Shown in pieces: positions 7,808-16,056 of a DNA stretch of 64,000 bases. This DNA is from Amycolatopsis acidicola (GTDB lineage: Bacteria > Actinomycetota > Actinomycetes > Mycobacteriales > Pseudonocardiaceae), in the NCBI RefSeq assembly GCF_007713735.2, contig NZ_VMNW02000020.1, positions 54,767 to 118,766 on the forward strand, read 5' to 3'. The first letter of the stretch is position 1. Each line of letters starts with the position of its first letter. The position numbers and the translations under genes are program-made. The notes under the pieces are model-generated. The model saw only the letters and a list, made by a program, of their open reading frames with translations. It did not search any database and had not been told where the DNA came from.

Positions 7808-9142
7808 ATGGCTGACCACACCCAGACCCTGTCGCTCATCCTCACCATGATCAGGAGCGGGATGGCGGTGACACGGCCCGAGCTCGTCCGCCAGACCGGT
7901 CTCGGCCGCACGATCGTCACGCAGCGGGTCGACGACGCGATGAAGGCCGGAATCCTGGCCGAAGGGGAGCACGCGCCGTCCACCGGCGGCCGCCCCTCGC
8001 GCACGTTGTGCATCGCGAAGGGCAAGGCCGTCGTGCTCGCCATGGTGTTCGGCGCGACCAGGGTCCACGCCGCCGTCGTCGACCTCGACGGGACGATTCT
8101 CGTGGACCGCCGGAAGATCTGGGACATCGAAACCGGTCCCGAGGAATCACTGGCGACGTTCTTCGGGATCGCGGCGGAGCTGCTCACCCCGGACCTTCGT
8201 GGCCGGCTCTGGGGTGTGTGCGTCGGCGTGCCGGGGCCGGTCGACTTCGCCCGCGGAGTCTCCGTCGCGCCGCCGATCATGCGGGGCTGGGACGGTTTCC
8301 CGATCAGGGAACGCATCGAAGACCACTTCGGCGTCCCCGCCTGGGTGGACAACGACGTGAACCTCATGACGCTGGGCGCCTGGAGCGCGACCCGGATGTC
8401 GGCCGGCGACAACCTGCTGCTGGTCAAGGCCGGCACCGGCATCGGGATGGGGCTGATCTCGCGGGGGCGGCTGCACCGGGGCGCGCGGGGTTCGGCGGGC
8501 GACTTCGGCCACACCATCGTCGCCGAGGAGTCCCGGCGCCAGTGCCGATGCGGCAAGTTCGGCTGCCTGGAAGCGTTCGCCGGCGGGTGGGCCCTGACCA
8601 TCGACGCGCGGAACGCGGCGCTCACCGGTCGCAGCGTCCGGCTGGCCGAACTGCTGGCGGAGACGCCCGCACTCAACGTCGTCGATCTCGCGCTGGCCGC
8701 GGCGGACGGCGACCTGGCGGCCGGAGAACTGATCAAGAGGGCGGGCGAGCTCATCGGCGCCCAGCTGGCGAACGTGGTGAGCGTTTTCAACCCCTCCACG
8801 GTCTACCTCGCCGGGTCGATGTCACACGCAGGGCCGATCTTCCGCGACACGGTCGCCGAAGCGATCACCCGGCGGTCCCTGCCGCTGGCCACCGACAACC
8901 TCGCCATCGCCAACGTCACGCTCGACCACTACGAAGGGGTCATCGGTGCGGCGGCACTCGCCGTCGACGAGCTGCTGCACCCGGTCATGCTCGGCCAGTG
9001 GCTGCCGCTCGGCGCCCCCCACGGCGTGAAAGCCCGCAAGGACGAGTTCACCGAGCCGTTCGACCTCGACGTGCACATGGACTTCCTGGCCGCGGCCCCC
9101 GCCAGTTCGGCTTCGTTCCCGCCGGCGTCCCGGACCGCGTGA
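7808..9142 (+). CDS. ROK-family transcriptional regulator
   Basis: This 444-residue protein has an N-terminal winged helix (about residues 10-65, with T-R-P-E-L-V-R-Q-T-G-L-G-R-T-I-V as the helix-turn-helix) and a C-terminal ROK sugar-kinase-like domain. It has the intact ROK zinc motif C-R-C-G-K-F-G-C-L-E, the V-D-N-D-V-N segment at the kinase active-site position, and the glycine-rich G-T-G-I-G-M-G stretch. Such proteins are usually sugar-responsive repressors of neighbouring catabolic genes. It lies directly downstream of the importer operon and converges with the Gfo/Idh gene 13 bp away. The palindromic elements at 2743-2864 and 10303-10373 are candidate operators. GGGGAGA lies about ten bases before the ATG. 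Confidence 0.9.
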   Translation: MADHTQTLSLILTMIRSGMAVTRPELVRQTGLGRTIVTQRVDDAMKAGILAEGEHAPSTGGRPSRTLCIAKGKAVVLAMVFGATRVHAAVVDLDGTILVDRRKIWDIETGPEESLATFFGIAAELLTPDLRGRLWGVCVGVPGPVDFARGVSVAPPIMRGWDGFPIRERIEDHFGVPAWVDNDVNLMTLGAWSATRMSAGDNLLLVKAGTGIGMGLISRGRLHRGARGSAGDFGHTIVAEESRRQCRCGKFGCLEAFAGGWALTIDARNAALTGRSVRLAELLAETPALNVVDLALAAADGDLAAGELIKRAGELIGAQLANVVSVFNPSTVYLAGSMSHAGPIFRDTVAEAITRRSLPLATDNLAIANVTLDHYEGVIGAAALAVDELLHPVMLGQWLPLGAPHGVKARKDEFTEPFDLDVHMDFLAAAPASSASFPPASRTA

Positions 9143-9155
9143 CGCGGCCGGGCGC

Positions 9156-10262
9156 TCAGGCCGACTGCGCGACCCGCCCGCCGATTTCGACCCACTCGCC
9201 GCCCTTCGCCGAGGTGACGACGGCGTCGGTGATTTCGGCGGCGCGCACCCCGTCGGAGAAGGTCGGCAAACCTTCCACGGGCTCGCCCGTGATGGCCGCG
9301 TAGGTATCCGCGACGAAATCGGCGAAACACTCGTAGTAGCCCTGGGGGTGCCCGGCGGGCAGCGAAGCGGACCGGCCCGTCGGTGCACCCGCACGGGCGG
9401 GATCGCGCATCACGATCTGGTTCGTGTCCCGGCCGCCGATCCACAACGACTCGGGGTTCTCCTGGCAGAAGGCATAACTGGCATCGGGCCCGTCGAAGGA
9501 GAAAGACAGGGCGTTCTTGCGGCCCGCCGATGCCTGGCTGACCACGACCGAGCCGAGCGCACCGGCGTCGGTCTCGAACATCACGACCGCGCCGTCCTCG
9601 GTCTGCACCGGACGTACGTCACCGTCGAGCGGCCGGGCCTGGACGGCGCGGGCGAAGGAGGCCTGCACGCGGGTGATCCGCTGGCCGGTGACGAACTCCG
9701 CGAGATCGCACCAGTGCACGCCGATGTCACCGAAAGCCCGCGTGGCGCCGCCACGTCGCGGATCGACACGCCAGTTGGTCGCTTCCGGGGCGGCGAGCCA
9801 GTCCTGCAGGTAGCTGCCGTGGATGAGCCACGGCGGCCGGTGCCCAGGAGCACGCAGCCGCCCGCGCGCCTCCCGCACGGACGCGTAGTACCGGTAGATG
9901 AACGGCACCGTGGCGATCAGCCCCCGTTCCGCGGCCAGTTCCGTGAGCTCCCGCGCCACGAGCCGGTCGGTCGCCAGCGGCTTCTCGCAGACCACCGGCA
10001 CGCCGGACGCCAGCGCCTGCCGGCAGAGCTCCGCGTGCGTCGCGTTCGGCGTGCACACATGCACGACATCCACGCCGTGCCGCAACAGCGCCTCGACCGA
10101 GTCGAAACCCGCGCCGGCACCGAAGTCGTCGGCGGCGCGACGACCCTTGGCGGGAGACGAGCCGACGAACCCGGCCACCTCGGCACCCGCCACGGTCGCC
10201 GATCGCGCGTGGACCGCCCCCATGAAGCCCGTCCCGATGATCCCGACGCGAAGCCTGCTCAT
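9156..10262 (-). CDS. Gfo/Idh/MocA-family oxidoreductase
   Basis: About 368 residues. The N-terminal Rossmann domain starts L-R-V-G-I-I-G-T-G-F-M-G, and the family segment C-E-K-P-L-A lies near residue 90. The C-terminal alpha/beta domain has G-D-I-G-V-H-W-C-D-L-A, where the H and D side is part of the sugar-binding site. NAD(P)-dependent members oxidise or reduce sugars and keto-sugars. The ATG at 10262 is preferred over a longer in-frame start because GAGG lies five bases before it. It is divergent from a TIM-barrel isomerase (10398) across a region with ROK-type operator candidates. Together they could act on the sugar part of a glycoside, for example the 3-keto-sugar product. The substrate is not known. 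Confidence 0.88.
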   Translation of the reverse strand: MSRLRVGIIGTGFMGAVHARSATVAGAEVAGFVGSSPAKGRRAADDFGAGAGFDSVEALLRHGVDVVHVCTPNATHAELCRQALASGVPVVCEKPLATDRLVARELTELAAERGLIATVPFIYRYYASVREARGRLRAPGHRPPWLIHGSYLQDWLAAPEATNWRVDPRRGGATRAFGDIGVHWCDLAEFVTGQRITRVQASFARAVQARPLDGDVRPVQTEDGAVVMFETDAGALGSVVVSQASAGRKNALSFSFDGPDASYAFCQENPESLWIGGRDTNQIVMRDPARAGAPTGRSASLPAGHPQGYYECFADFVADTYAAITGEPVEGLPTFSDGVRAAEITDAVVTSAKGGEWVEIGGRVAQSA

Positions 10263-10302
10263 GAACACCTCAATCCTCTCGAACTCCACCGGACACTAAC
10301 AT

Positions 10303-10373
10303 AGTTTTTATGCAAAACCTATCGACCAGTCGACCTTTAGGACTCCCAGTTTTGCGTGAAATAAGCTAAACTA
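10303..10373. promoter_or_regulatory. Divergent operator region with inverted repeats
   Basis: Two AT-rich elements lie between the divergent genes. AGTTTTGC-N9-GCTAAACT (10349-10373) is a 25-bp imperfect palindrome with 7 of 8 arm positions matching. TTTATGCAAAA (10307-10317) is the reverse complement of TTTTGCATAAA. The core TTTTGCRTRAA thus occurs twice here (10350-10360 plus, 10307-10317 minus) and once at 2840-2850. The spacing and sugar-gene context fit a ROK repressor operator; binding is inferred. Confidence 0.5.
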
Positions 10374-10397
10374 CCTCGGACAACGAGGAGGTTGCAG

Positions 10398-11417
10398 ATG
10401 ACGAAGGCCCCAGCCCGCCAGCCGGTCACCCTGTTCACCGGGCAATGGGCGGACCTGCCGTTCGAAGAGGTCGCGCGTCTCGCGAGCGAGTGGGGATACG
10501 ACGGCCTGGAGATCGCGGCGTCCGGTGACCACCTCGATCTCGTGCGTGCCGAGGAAGAACCCGGATATCTTGACCATCGTATGTCCATTTTGGACAAATA
10601 TGGCCTGAGGGTCTGGGCCATCTCGCACCACCTCGGCGGGCAAGCGGTATGCGACGACCCGATCGACTTCCGCCACCAGGCCATCCTCCGCCCGTCCGTC
10701 TGGGGCGACGGCGATCAGGAGGGCGTCCGGCAGCGCGCTGCTGAGGACATGAAACGATCGGCAAGGGTCGCGCGGCGGATGGGCGCGGGCACCGTGGTCG
10801 GCTTCACCGGCTCCAAGATCTGGAAGTACGTCGCGATGTTCCCGCCGGTCCCGGAGTCCGTGATCGACGACGGCTACGAGGACTTCGCCCGGCGCTGGAA
10901 CCCGATCCTCGACGTCTTCGACAACGAGGGCGTCCGCTTCGCGCACGAAGTGCACCCCTCGGAGATCGCCTACGACCACTGGACGAGCGTCCGCGCCCTC
11001 GAGGCGATCGGCCACCGTGCGGCCTTCGGTTTCAACTGGGACCCGTCGCACATGCTCTGGCAGGGAATCGACACCGTCGGGTTCATCAGCGACTTCGCCG
11101 ACCGGATCTACCACGTCGACTGCAAGGACACCCGGGTTCGCCCGCCGTCCGGACGGGCGGGCATCCTCGGCTCGCACCTGCCGTGGGGTGACCCGAGGCG
11201 CGGCTGGGACTTCGTCTCGACCGGTCACGGCGATGTGCCGTGGGAGGACGCTTTCCGCGCGCTCGCCGCGATCGGTTACCGCGGTCCGATCTCGGTGGAG
11301 TGGGAGGACGCCGGTATGGACCGGCTGCACGGCGCGGCCGAAGCCGTGCGGCACATCCGGTCCCTGCTGTGGCCGTTGCCCGAAGCAGCCTTCGACTCCG
11401 CGTTCAGCAACCAGTGA
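10398..11417 (+). CDS. Sugar phosphate isomerase/epimerase-family TIM-barrel protein
   Basis: About 339 residues of AP-endonuclease-2/xylose-isomerase-like TIM barrel. Metal-ligand candidates appear in order: the E and H of A-H-E-V-H-P, the D and H of N-W-D-P-S-H, the H and D of Y-H-V-D-C-K-D, and the E of S-V-E-W-E-D. Relatives include sugar epimerases (for example YcjR-like 3-dehydro-guloside epimerases) and IolE/IolI-like proteins, so an isomerase or epimerase step on a keto-sugar is plausible. The ATG at 10398 has a strong GAGGAGG site 7 bases before it. It is divergent from the Gfo/Idh gene, a pairing common in bacterial keto-glycoside pathways. It differs clearly from the two alpha-deglycosidase proteins and has no beta subunit beside it. 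Confidence 0.82.
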   Translation: MTKAPARQPVTLFTGQWADLPFEEVARLASEWGYDGLEIAASGDHLDLVRAEEEPGYLDHRMSILDKYGLRVWAISHHLGGQAVCDDPIDFRHQAILRPSVWGDGDQEGVRQRAAEDMKRSARVARRMGAGTVVGFTGSKIWKYVAMFPPVPESVIDDGYEDFARRWNPILDVFDNEGVRFAHEVHPSEIAYDHWTSVRALEAIGHRAAFGFNWDPSHMLWQGIDTVGFISDFADRIYHVDCKDTRVRPPSGRAGILGSHLPWGDPRRGWDFVSTGHGDVPWEDAFRALAAIGYRGPISVEWEDAGMDRLHGAAEAVRHIRSLLWPLPEAAFDSAFSNQ

Positions 11418-11492
11418 CCCACGGCGTGTGCCTGATCTGGACAGTGCCCGCCAGGCACGGATAGCGCGCCACGAGGGGCTTCCTTAGCTTCG

Positions 11493-11522
11493 GGGGCCGG
11501 ACCCTTCGGTCCGGCCCCTTTT
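11493..11522 (+). terminator. Rho-independent terminator
   Basis: A perfect 11-bp stem GGGGCCGGACC / GGTCCGGCCCC with a CTTC loop is followed directly by TTTT. It lies 75 bp downstream of the isomerase gene and ends its transcript before the MFS gene. Confidence 0.9.
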
Positions 11523-11553
11523 CCGGAAACGGATCGCACAGGAGGTTCCTTCG

Positions 11554-13251
11554 ATGGTTGCCAGGGACTCAACGGAGAGCCCCGCCCCGGCCGCGGGCCG
11601 CGGGCTGCACCGGGGCACTCTGCTTTCGGCCGCGTTCGGGGTCTGGGTCGTGCAAGTGACCATGGCCATCCCCACCGTGTTCAACGGCCTCTTCCAGGAG
11701 GACCTGCACACCACGTCGGCTCAGCTCACCTGGGTTTCGGCGGCCTTCCTGGTGCCAGTCACACTGCTCGAACTGACCTTCGGTGTGCTGGGTGACCTGT
11801 TCGGGCGCAAGCGTCTCGTCGTTTACGGCTCGTTGCTGATGGGCCTCGGCCTGCTGATCGCCGTCCTGACACCGGGTCCGGGGACTGCCACCGGCGTGCG
11901 GATGACGGTTCTGCTCACCGGCCAGATCGTGTGTGGCATCGGCGCCGCGGCCATCCTGCCGAGCACGCTCGCGATGGTCACGGCCGGCAGCCACACGCCC
12001 GGAGACCGCTCGCGGGGCCTCACGGTCTGGTCGGTCGCGCTGGCCACCGGCGGCTTCGTGGCCCCGGTCCTCGGCGGCTGGCTTGCCGGATTCTCGTTCG
12101 GCCCGGACGCGAACGCCGGGTGGCGCTGGGGTTTTCTGGTGTGCCTGGCGCTCTCCCTCGCCGTCGCGGCGGTAGCCGGGACGCAAGCCCAGGACTCCTC
12201 GGCGGCTCGAGGCCGCTCGCTCGACTGGCCCGGTCAGGTCACGATCGCGATCGCGCTCTTCGCGCTTTTGCTCGCGGTCATCCAAGGCCCGACCAGCGGG
12301 TGGGCACATCCTCTCGTCATCACGGGTTTCGTGCTGGCCGCCGCCTTCCTCGCGGCGTTCGTCCTGGTCGAACGCCGCTCTCCCGCTCCACTGCTGCGCC
12401 TCGATCTGTTCACTCACCGGCCGTTCGCCATCGCCGCCGTGACGACGTTGCTGGGCATGTTCGCCTACCTCGGGACCGGATACTCGACCAGCATCCGGTT
12501 GTCCGCGATCCAAGGCTTCTCACCACTGCGAACCGCAGTGGCCTTCGTCCTCCTCAACGGTGTGGGGCTGGCGCTCTTCCCACTTATCCACCGGGCCCTC
12601 GCCTCCTACAACCCACGCCTGGTGCTGGGACTCGGCTTCGGGCTGATCGCGGTCGGCGACATCTGGCTCGGCACCGTCCCCATCAGCTCGATGTCACTGC
12701 TCCCGCTGGTCGTACCCCTCTGCCTGGTCGGCTGCGGGTTCGCCTTCTCCGTCAGTTCCGTCACCGCGGTGATGGTCAACACTGTGCCGAGGGAACTCGC
12801 CGGCATGGCCAGCGGCACGACGAACATGGTGCGAGACCTCGGTTTCACGCTCGCACCGACCGTGCTCGGAGCGGTCGCGCTCAGCCGCGCCGCCCAGTCC
12901 ATCACCACCACGGTCGCGAACGATGCCTCCCTGCGCGCCGCGGTCGACACCTTCTACTCAGCGCCGGCACATGCCGCGCCGGCACTTCAGGGAGAGCTCG
13001 CGTCTGCTGTCGGCGCGGTGCAATCCGGGCCTCTCGGGGCCAACGCGGTGCCTGCCACGATCCCTGGTCCTGGCGGGCAGGCCATTCCGCTCAATCCCCT
13101 CAAAGAAGTCGCCTTCGGCGCACTGGGCCAGGCCTATTCGGTGGCCTACTTCCTCGCTGCCGGTGCCGCGCTGGTGGCCGCGATCCTCGCGCTCGCGGTG
13201 CTCCGCGGACGCCGCGGCGACAACCTGATCAGTCAGGCCTCTCTGAGGTGA
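11554..13251 (+). CDS. MFS transporter, DHA2/EmrB-like, about 14 membrane segments
   Basis: This 565-residue integral membrane protein opens with a helix over the first periplasmic-loop motif and has the MFS motif A signature G-D-L-F-G-R-K-R-L near residue 90. Its length and the motif C-like segment A-P-V-L-G-G-W-L fit the 14-helix drug:proton antiporter family 2. The C-terminal loop contains a short A/P-rich insert before the last helix. The ATG at 11554 follows a GGAGG site. It is transcribed alone after the terminator at 11493-11522 and converges with a ROK regulator gene. It probably exports a toxic aromatic or an antibiotic; the substrate is unknown. Confidence 0.88.
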   Translation: MVARDSTESPAPAAGRGLHRGTLLSAAFGVWVVQVTMAIPTVFNGLFQEDLHTTSAQLTWVSAAFLVPVTLLELTFGVLGDLFGRKRLVVYGSLLMGLGLLIAVLTPGPGTATGVRMTVLLTGQIVCGIGAAAILPSTLAMVTAGSHTPGDRSRGLTVWSVALATGGFVAPVLGGWLAGFSFGPDANAGWRWGFLVCLALSLAVAAVAGTQAQDSSAARGRSLDWPGQVTIAIALFALLLAVIQGPTSGWAHPLVITGFVLAAAFLAAFVLVERRSPAPLLRLDLFTHRPFAIAAVTTLLGMFAYLGTGYSTSIRLSAIQGFSPLRTAVAFVLLNGVGLALFPLIHRALASYNPRLVLGLGFGLIAVGDIWLGTVPISSMSLLPLVVPLCLVGCGFAFSVSSVTAVMVNTVPRELAGMASGTTNMVRDLGFTLAPTVLGAVALSRAAQSITTTVANDASLRAAVDTFYSAPAHAAPALQGELASAVGAVQSGPLGANAVPATIPGPGGQAIPLNPLKEVAFGALGQAYSVAYFLAAGAALVAAILALAVLRGRRGDNLISQASLR

Positions 13252-13262
13252 ACGGCGCGACC

Positions 13263-13300
13263 GCGCCGCGGTGACCGGGATTCGCGTGTCACCGCGGCGC
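13263..13300. terminator. Hairpin between convergent genes
   Basis: A 13-bp perfect stem (13263-13275 with 13288-13300) encloses a 12-base loop. It overlaps the stop codon of the ROK gene and lies just after the MFS stop. It has no T-tract on either side, so a bidirectional terminator is plausible rather than certain. Confidence 0.5.
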
Positions 13301-14524
13301 AACCGCCGACCACGTTCCCAGCCGGTCGGGACCGAGCAGCGCGTCGATCGCCGTGCACGCCGCGCCGACGATACCGAAGTGCCCCAGCGGATCCGAGCGC
13401 TCGATCCGGATTTCGCGAGTGGCCAGCGGAGTACTGCTCGCGTACACGGTGCGCCGCACGACCGGCAGGATGAAATCGGCCGCGCCCATCACGCGACCGC
13501 CCAGCAACACCAGCCCGGGATTCAGCAGGTTCACCACGATCGCCAGGGTGCGGCCCAGCTGTTCGGCCGCGAGCTCCAGCACCTCCACGCTGGCCCGGTC
13601 ACCCGCGAGAGCTGCCGCGAGCAGGTCTTCGGCCAGCGGCGTGCGACCGCCGAGCCGCTGTCGTAATATCGGCGATTCTCCGTTCTGCGCCAAGGCTTTC
13701 GCCGAATGCCCCAGTGCGATACCGCCGGCCACCGTGACCAGGCAGGACGCTTTCCCGCACCAGCAGGGGAAGGCGGACCGGGCACCGACCGGGACATGGG
13801 CGATGTCGCCGGCCCCGCCGAGATGCCCGCGGCGCACCTCACCGCCTTGGACGATCCCCGCGCCGATGCCACTGCCCAGCTTGACGAAAACCAGGTCTTC
13901 GGTTTTCCGCGCCGCTCCCCGCCGCAGTTCGCCGAGCGCCATCAGATTGGCCTCGTTGTCCACCCAGGTCTCGACACCGTACCGGCCGGCCAGCCGGTCG
14001 CCGATCGGATAGTCGTCCCACTCCGGCATCCCCGGCGCCGAGGTCGGCCGGCCGGCCGGGAATCGGACGGGGCCCGGGAAGCCGACGCCGACACCGGCGA
14101 TCGGCCGCTTCGTGTTGTCCTGGAGAATCCGGTCGATCTCCCGTTCCACACGCCGCAGTGTTGCCTCAGGGCCCTTTTCGATCTGCCACTTCACCGCGCG
14201 ATGCGCGAAAACGTTCGCTCCCAGATCGGTCAGGGCCACCTCGAACCCGCTCGTGCCGAGATCCACGGCCACCACGGCGGCGGCGCCGGCGTTCAAGGCG
14301 AGCTGCACCGGTGCGCGGCCTCCAGTCGAGCGCCCCGTGCCGGCTTCGACGACCAGGCCCAGCTCCACGAGCTCGGCGACACGGTCGGCGATGTTCGAGC
14401 GGCTGACGCCGGTGTGTGCCGCCAACTCTGCTCGCGTGGTGCCCGGCATGGCGCGAATCCGGTCCAGCAGGCGCGCCGTGAGGTTTCTCGAAGCGGCAAG
14501 GGAGCCTTCGGTCAGCAGCGGCAT
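13289..14524 (-). CDS. ROK-family transcriptional repressor (variant zinc motif)
   Basis: 411 residues with an N-terminal winged helix (about 18-75; T-R-A-E-L-A-A-H-T-G-V-S-R-S-N-I) and a ROK domain containing V-D-N-E-A-N and a glycine-rich G-S-G-I-G-A-G segment. The usual C-x-C-G-x-x-G-C-x-E zinc motif is written C-W-C-G-K-A-S-C-L-V, so the G and the E are replaced. No ribosome site precedes the ATG at 14524, but TATAAA ends five bases before it, which suggests a leaderless transcript. It is divergent from an AraC gene across an inverted repeat, so the two genes probably share control. It may sense a sugar or glycoside like other ROK repressors. Confidence 0.88.
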   Translation of the reverse strand: MPLLTEGSLAASRNLTARLLDRIRAMPGTTRAELAAHTGVSRSNIADRVAELVELGLVVEAGTGRSTGGRAPVQLALNAGAAAVVAVDLGTSGFEVALTDLGANVFAHRAVKWQIEKGPEATLRRVEREIDRILQDNTKRPIAGVGVGFPGPVRFPAGRPTSAPGMPEWDDYPIGDRLAGRYGVETWVDNEANLMALGELRRGAARKTEDLVFVKLGSGIGAGIVQGGEVRRGHLGGAGDIAHVPVGARSAFPCWCGKASCLVTVAGGIALGHSAKALAQNGESPILRQRLGGRTPLAEDLLAAALAGDRASVEVLELAAEQLGRTLAIVVNLLNPGLVLLGGRVMGAADFILPVVRRTVYASSTPLATREIRIERSDPLGHFGIVGAACTAIDALLGPDRLGTWSAVAPR

Positions 14525-14525
14525 A

Positions 14526-14568
14526 CAACTTTATACCATTGACTTCTGCTGATTAAAATCATAAGTTG
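14526..14568. promoter_or_regulatory. Divergent promoter with inverted repeat
   Basis: CAACTTTAT (14526-14534) and ATAAGTTG (14561-14568) form an inverted repeat separated by 26 bp. It covers the TATAAA box of the leaderless ROK gene. Facing the AraC gene, TTGACT (14539-14544) could serve as a -35 with a weak -10 over the right arm. ATAAGTTG also occurs at 2854-2861, and TAAGTTG at 28182-28188. Confidence 0.45.
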
Positions 14569-14592
14569 GGTCCCGATCACCGGGAGGTCCCA

Positions 14593-15594
14593 ATGACGTC
14601 GGCCGTCCTCCGCCCTGCTCGAGAGGCGGGCACACTCGCGCGGTTCTCGCGCGTCCGGTCCACCGACCCGGACGACTTTCTGGCCGGGGTCAACAGCACC
14701 TACGGCATTTCCCAGGTCACCGCCGCCGCGGTGCCGGCGAAGGAGCAGGTGTACGAACTCAGCGCTGTCACCGGTCCCGGGTTCGCGATCGGTTACCTGC
14801 GCTCGGGGCTCGACGTGCGCATCACACCCAGGCATTCGCACGGCTGCTACTTCCTCAACCTGGCCCCGGCCGGTGCCGTGCTCTCGCGGGCGGGGCACAA
14901 GGCACTGGTCAACAGCCCGTCGCTGGCTGTTGTCATGCCCCCTGGGGTCCCCCAGCGGCTGACCCCGTCAGCGGCGGGCACGCCGTCCATCGGGATCCGC
15001 CTGGACCGCGATCTCGTCGACGCGGAACTCGCTCTCCTGCTGGGAACCGGTCCGGACGAACCGTTGCGGTTCGGGTTCGGCCTCGACCTCACGAGCCCGG
15101 CGGGCAAGGGCGTCGCGGGGCTGGTGCGGTCACTGCTGACCGACGCCGACCGGGCCGGCGGATTGTTCGACCAGCCCACGATGCGCGCCCAGTACATCCG
15201 CACCCTGGTCCAGGCCCTGCTCGTCGCGCACGAGCACAACTACTCCGATTCACTGCGAAGGCAGTCTGCCGAGCCACGCCGCCCTCGCGCCTTGCGCTTG
15301 GCGCTGAACTACATCGACGAGCACTTCGCCGAGCCACTCACGCTGGCCGATCTCGCCGGGGCGGCGAGGTGCAGCGCGCGAACCCTCCACGACCAGTTCC
15401 AGGCCGGTACCGGCAAGAGCCCCATGGCCTACGTCCAGGAAGTCCGCCTGCAAACAGCACACCGCGAACTGCGCGACGGCCGGCCGGTCTCGGACGTCGC
15501 GTACGAGTGCGGCTTCACCCACCTCGGCCGGTTCTCCGCCAGCTACCGCCGCCGCTTCGGCGTCCGCCCGTCCGAAACGGCCCGTTTTCGCTGA
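14593..15594 (+). CDS. AraC-family transcriptional regulator
   Basis: 333 residues with an N-terminal cupin-like ligand-binding domain (about 20-200; includes R-I-T-P-R-H-S-H-G-C-Y) and a C-terminal double helix-turn-helix (about 235-333). In the latter, L-T-L-A-D-L-A-G-A-A-R-C-S-A-R-T-L is the first helix-turn-helix and V-S-D-V-A-Y-E-C-G-F-T-H-L-G-R-F is the conserved second. The domain layout resembles activators of aromatic oxygenase genes. The ATG at 14593 follows GGGAGG. It may activate the SnoaL-like gene and flavin monooxygenase downstream, or the island as a whole; the effector is unknown. Confidence 0.9.
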   Translation: MTSAVLRPAREAGTLARFSRVRSTDPDDFLAGVNSTYGISQVTAAAVPAKEQVYELSAVTGPGFAIGYLRSGLDVRITPRHSHGCYFLNLAPAGAVLSRAGHKALVNSPSLAVVMPPGVPQRLTPSAAGTPSIGIRLDRDLVDAELALLLGTGPDEPLRFGFGLDLTSPAGKGVAGLVRSLLTDADRAGGLFDQPTMRAQYIRTLVQALLVAHEHNYSDSLRRQSAEPRRPRALRLALNYIDEHFAEPLTLADLAGAARCSARTLHDQFQAGTGKSPMAYVQEVRLQTAHRELRDGRPVSDVAYECGFTHLGRFSASYRRRFGVRPSETARFR

Positions 15595-15627
15595 CCCCGC
15601 GGCTGCCTCCTCGCTCACAAAGCTCAC

Positions 15628-15645
15628 TAAAGGTTAGAACCTTTA
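15628..15645. promoter_or_regulatory. 18-bp palindrome, candidate operator
   Basis: TAAAGGTT-AG-AACCTTTA has perfect 8-bp arms and lies 16 bp before the SnoaL-like start. Its position over the expected promoter suggests a repressor site. No second copy was noticed in the window, so the binding protein cannot be assigned. Confidence 0.45.
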
Positions 15646-15661
15646 TGATTGAATCAAGGAC

Positions 15662-16045
15662 ATGATGAGCGCGGAGGCCCGGCACCACATCGCCAACCTG
15701 CTGCACACCTACGTCGAGATCGCGGACAGCAAGGACGTCGAAGCGGCCGTCGACCTGCTCGGCACGGCCCGGATCCGGTTTCCCGCCGACCACAGCGCGG
15801 ACACCGCGGGGGCGCGCCGGCTTTTCAGTCGCTTGTGGACAGACCCGGCTCCCCACCGGCACGACGTGAGCAACCTGATCGTCCAATCCGGCGGAGACGG
15901 AACCTGGACGGCACGCGCCCACTACACACGATGGTTGTTCGGGCCCGCCCCGGAACTCCACACCCTCGGCGAGTACACCCTGGTCGTCGACGAAGAGACA
16001 TGGCGGGCCCGGTCGCTGACGGTGACCAGAACCTGGACCCGGTGA
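15662..16045 (+). CDS. SnoaL-like / NTF2-fold small protein
   Basis: 127 residues of cone-shaped NTF2 fold, beginning with an I-A-N-L-L-H-T-Y-V-E-I-A-D-S-K-D helix typical of SnoaL-like proteins. It has a middle H-x-V-S-N strand and a C-terminal V-T-R-T-W pair. Such proteins act as small isomerases, cyclases or dehydratases, or as binding proteins beside flavin or ring-hydroxylating oxygenases. The start is the ATG at 15662 (an ATG one codon on is also possible). It follows the palindrome at 15628-15645 and converges with the flavin monooxygenase gene, with 11 bp between the stops. The substrate is unknown, but its location within the aromatic block suggests an aromatic or keto intermediate. 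Confidence 0.7.
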   Translation: MMSAEARHHIANLLHTYVEIADSKDVEAAVDLLGTARIRFPADHSADTAGARRLFSRLWTDPAPHRHDVSNLIVQSGGDGTWTARAHYTRWLFGPAPELHTLGEYTLVVDEETWRARSLTVTRTWTR

Positions 16046-16056
16046 TCTCCCCCATC

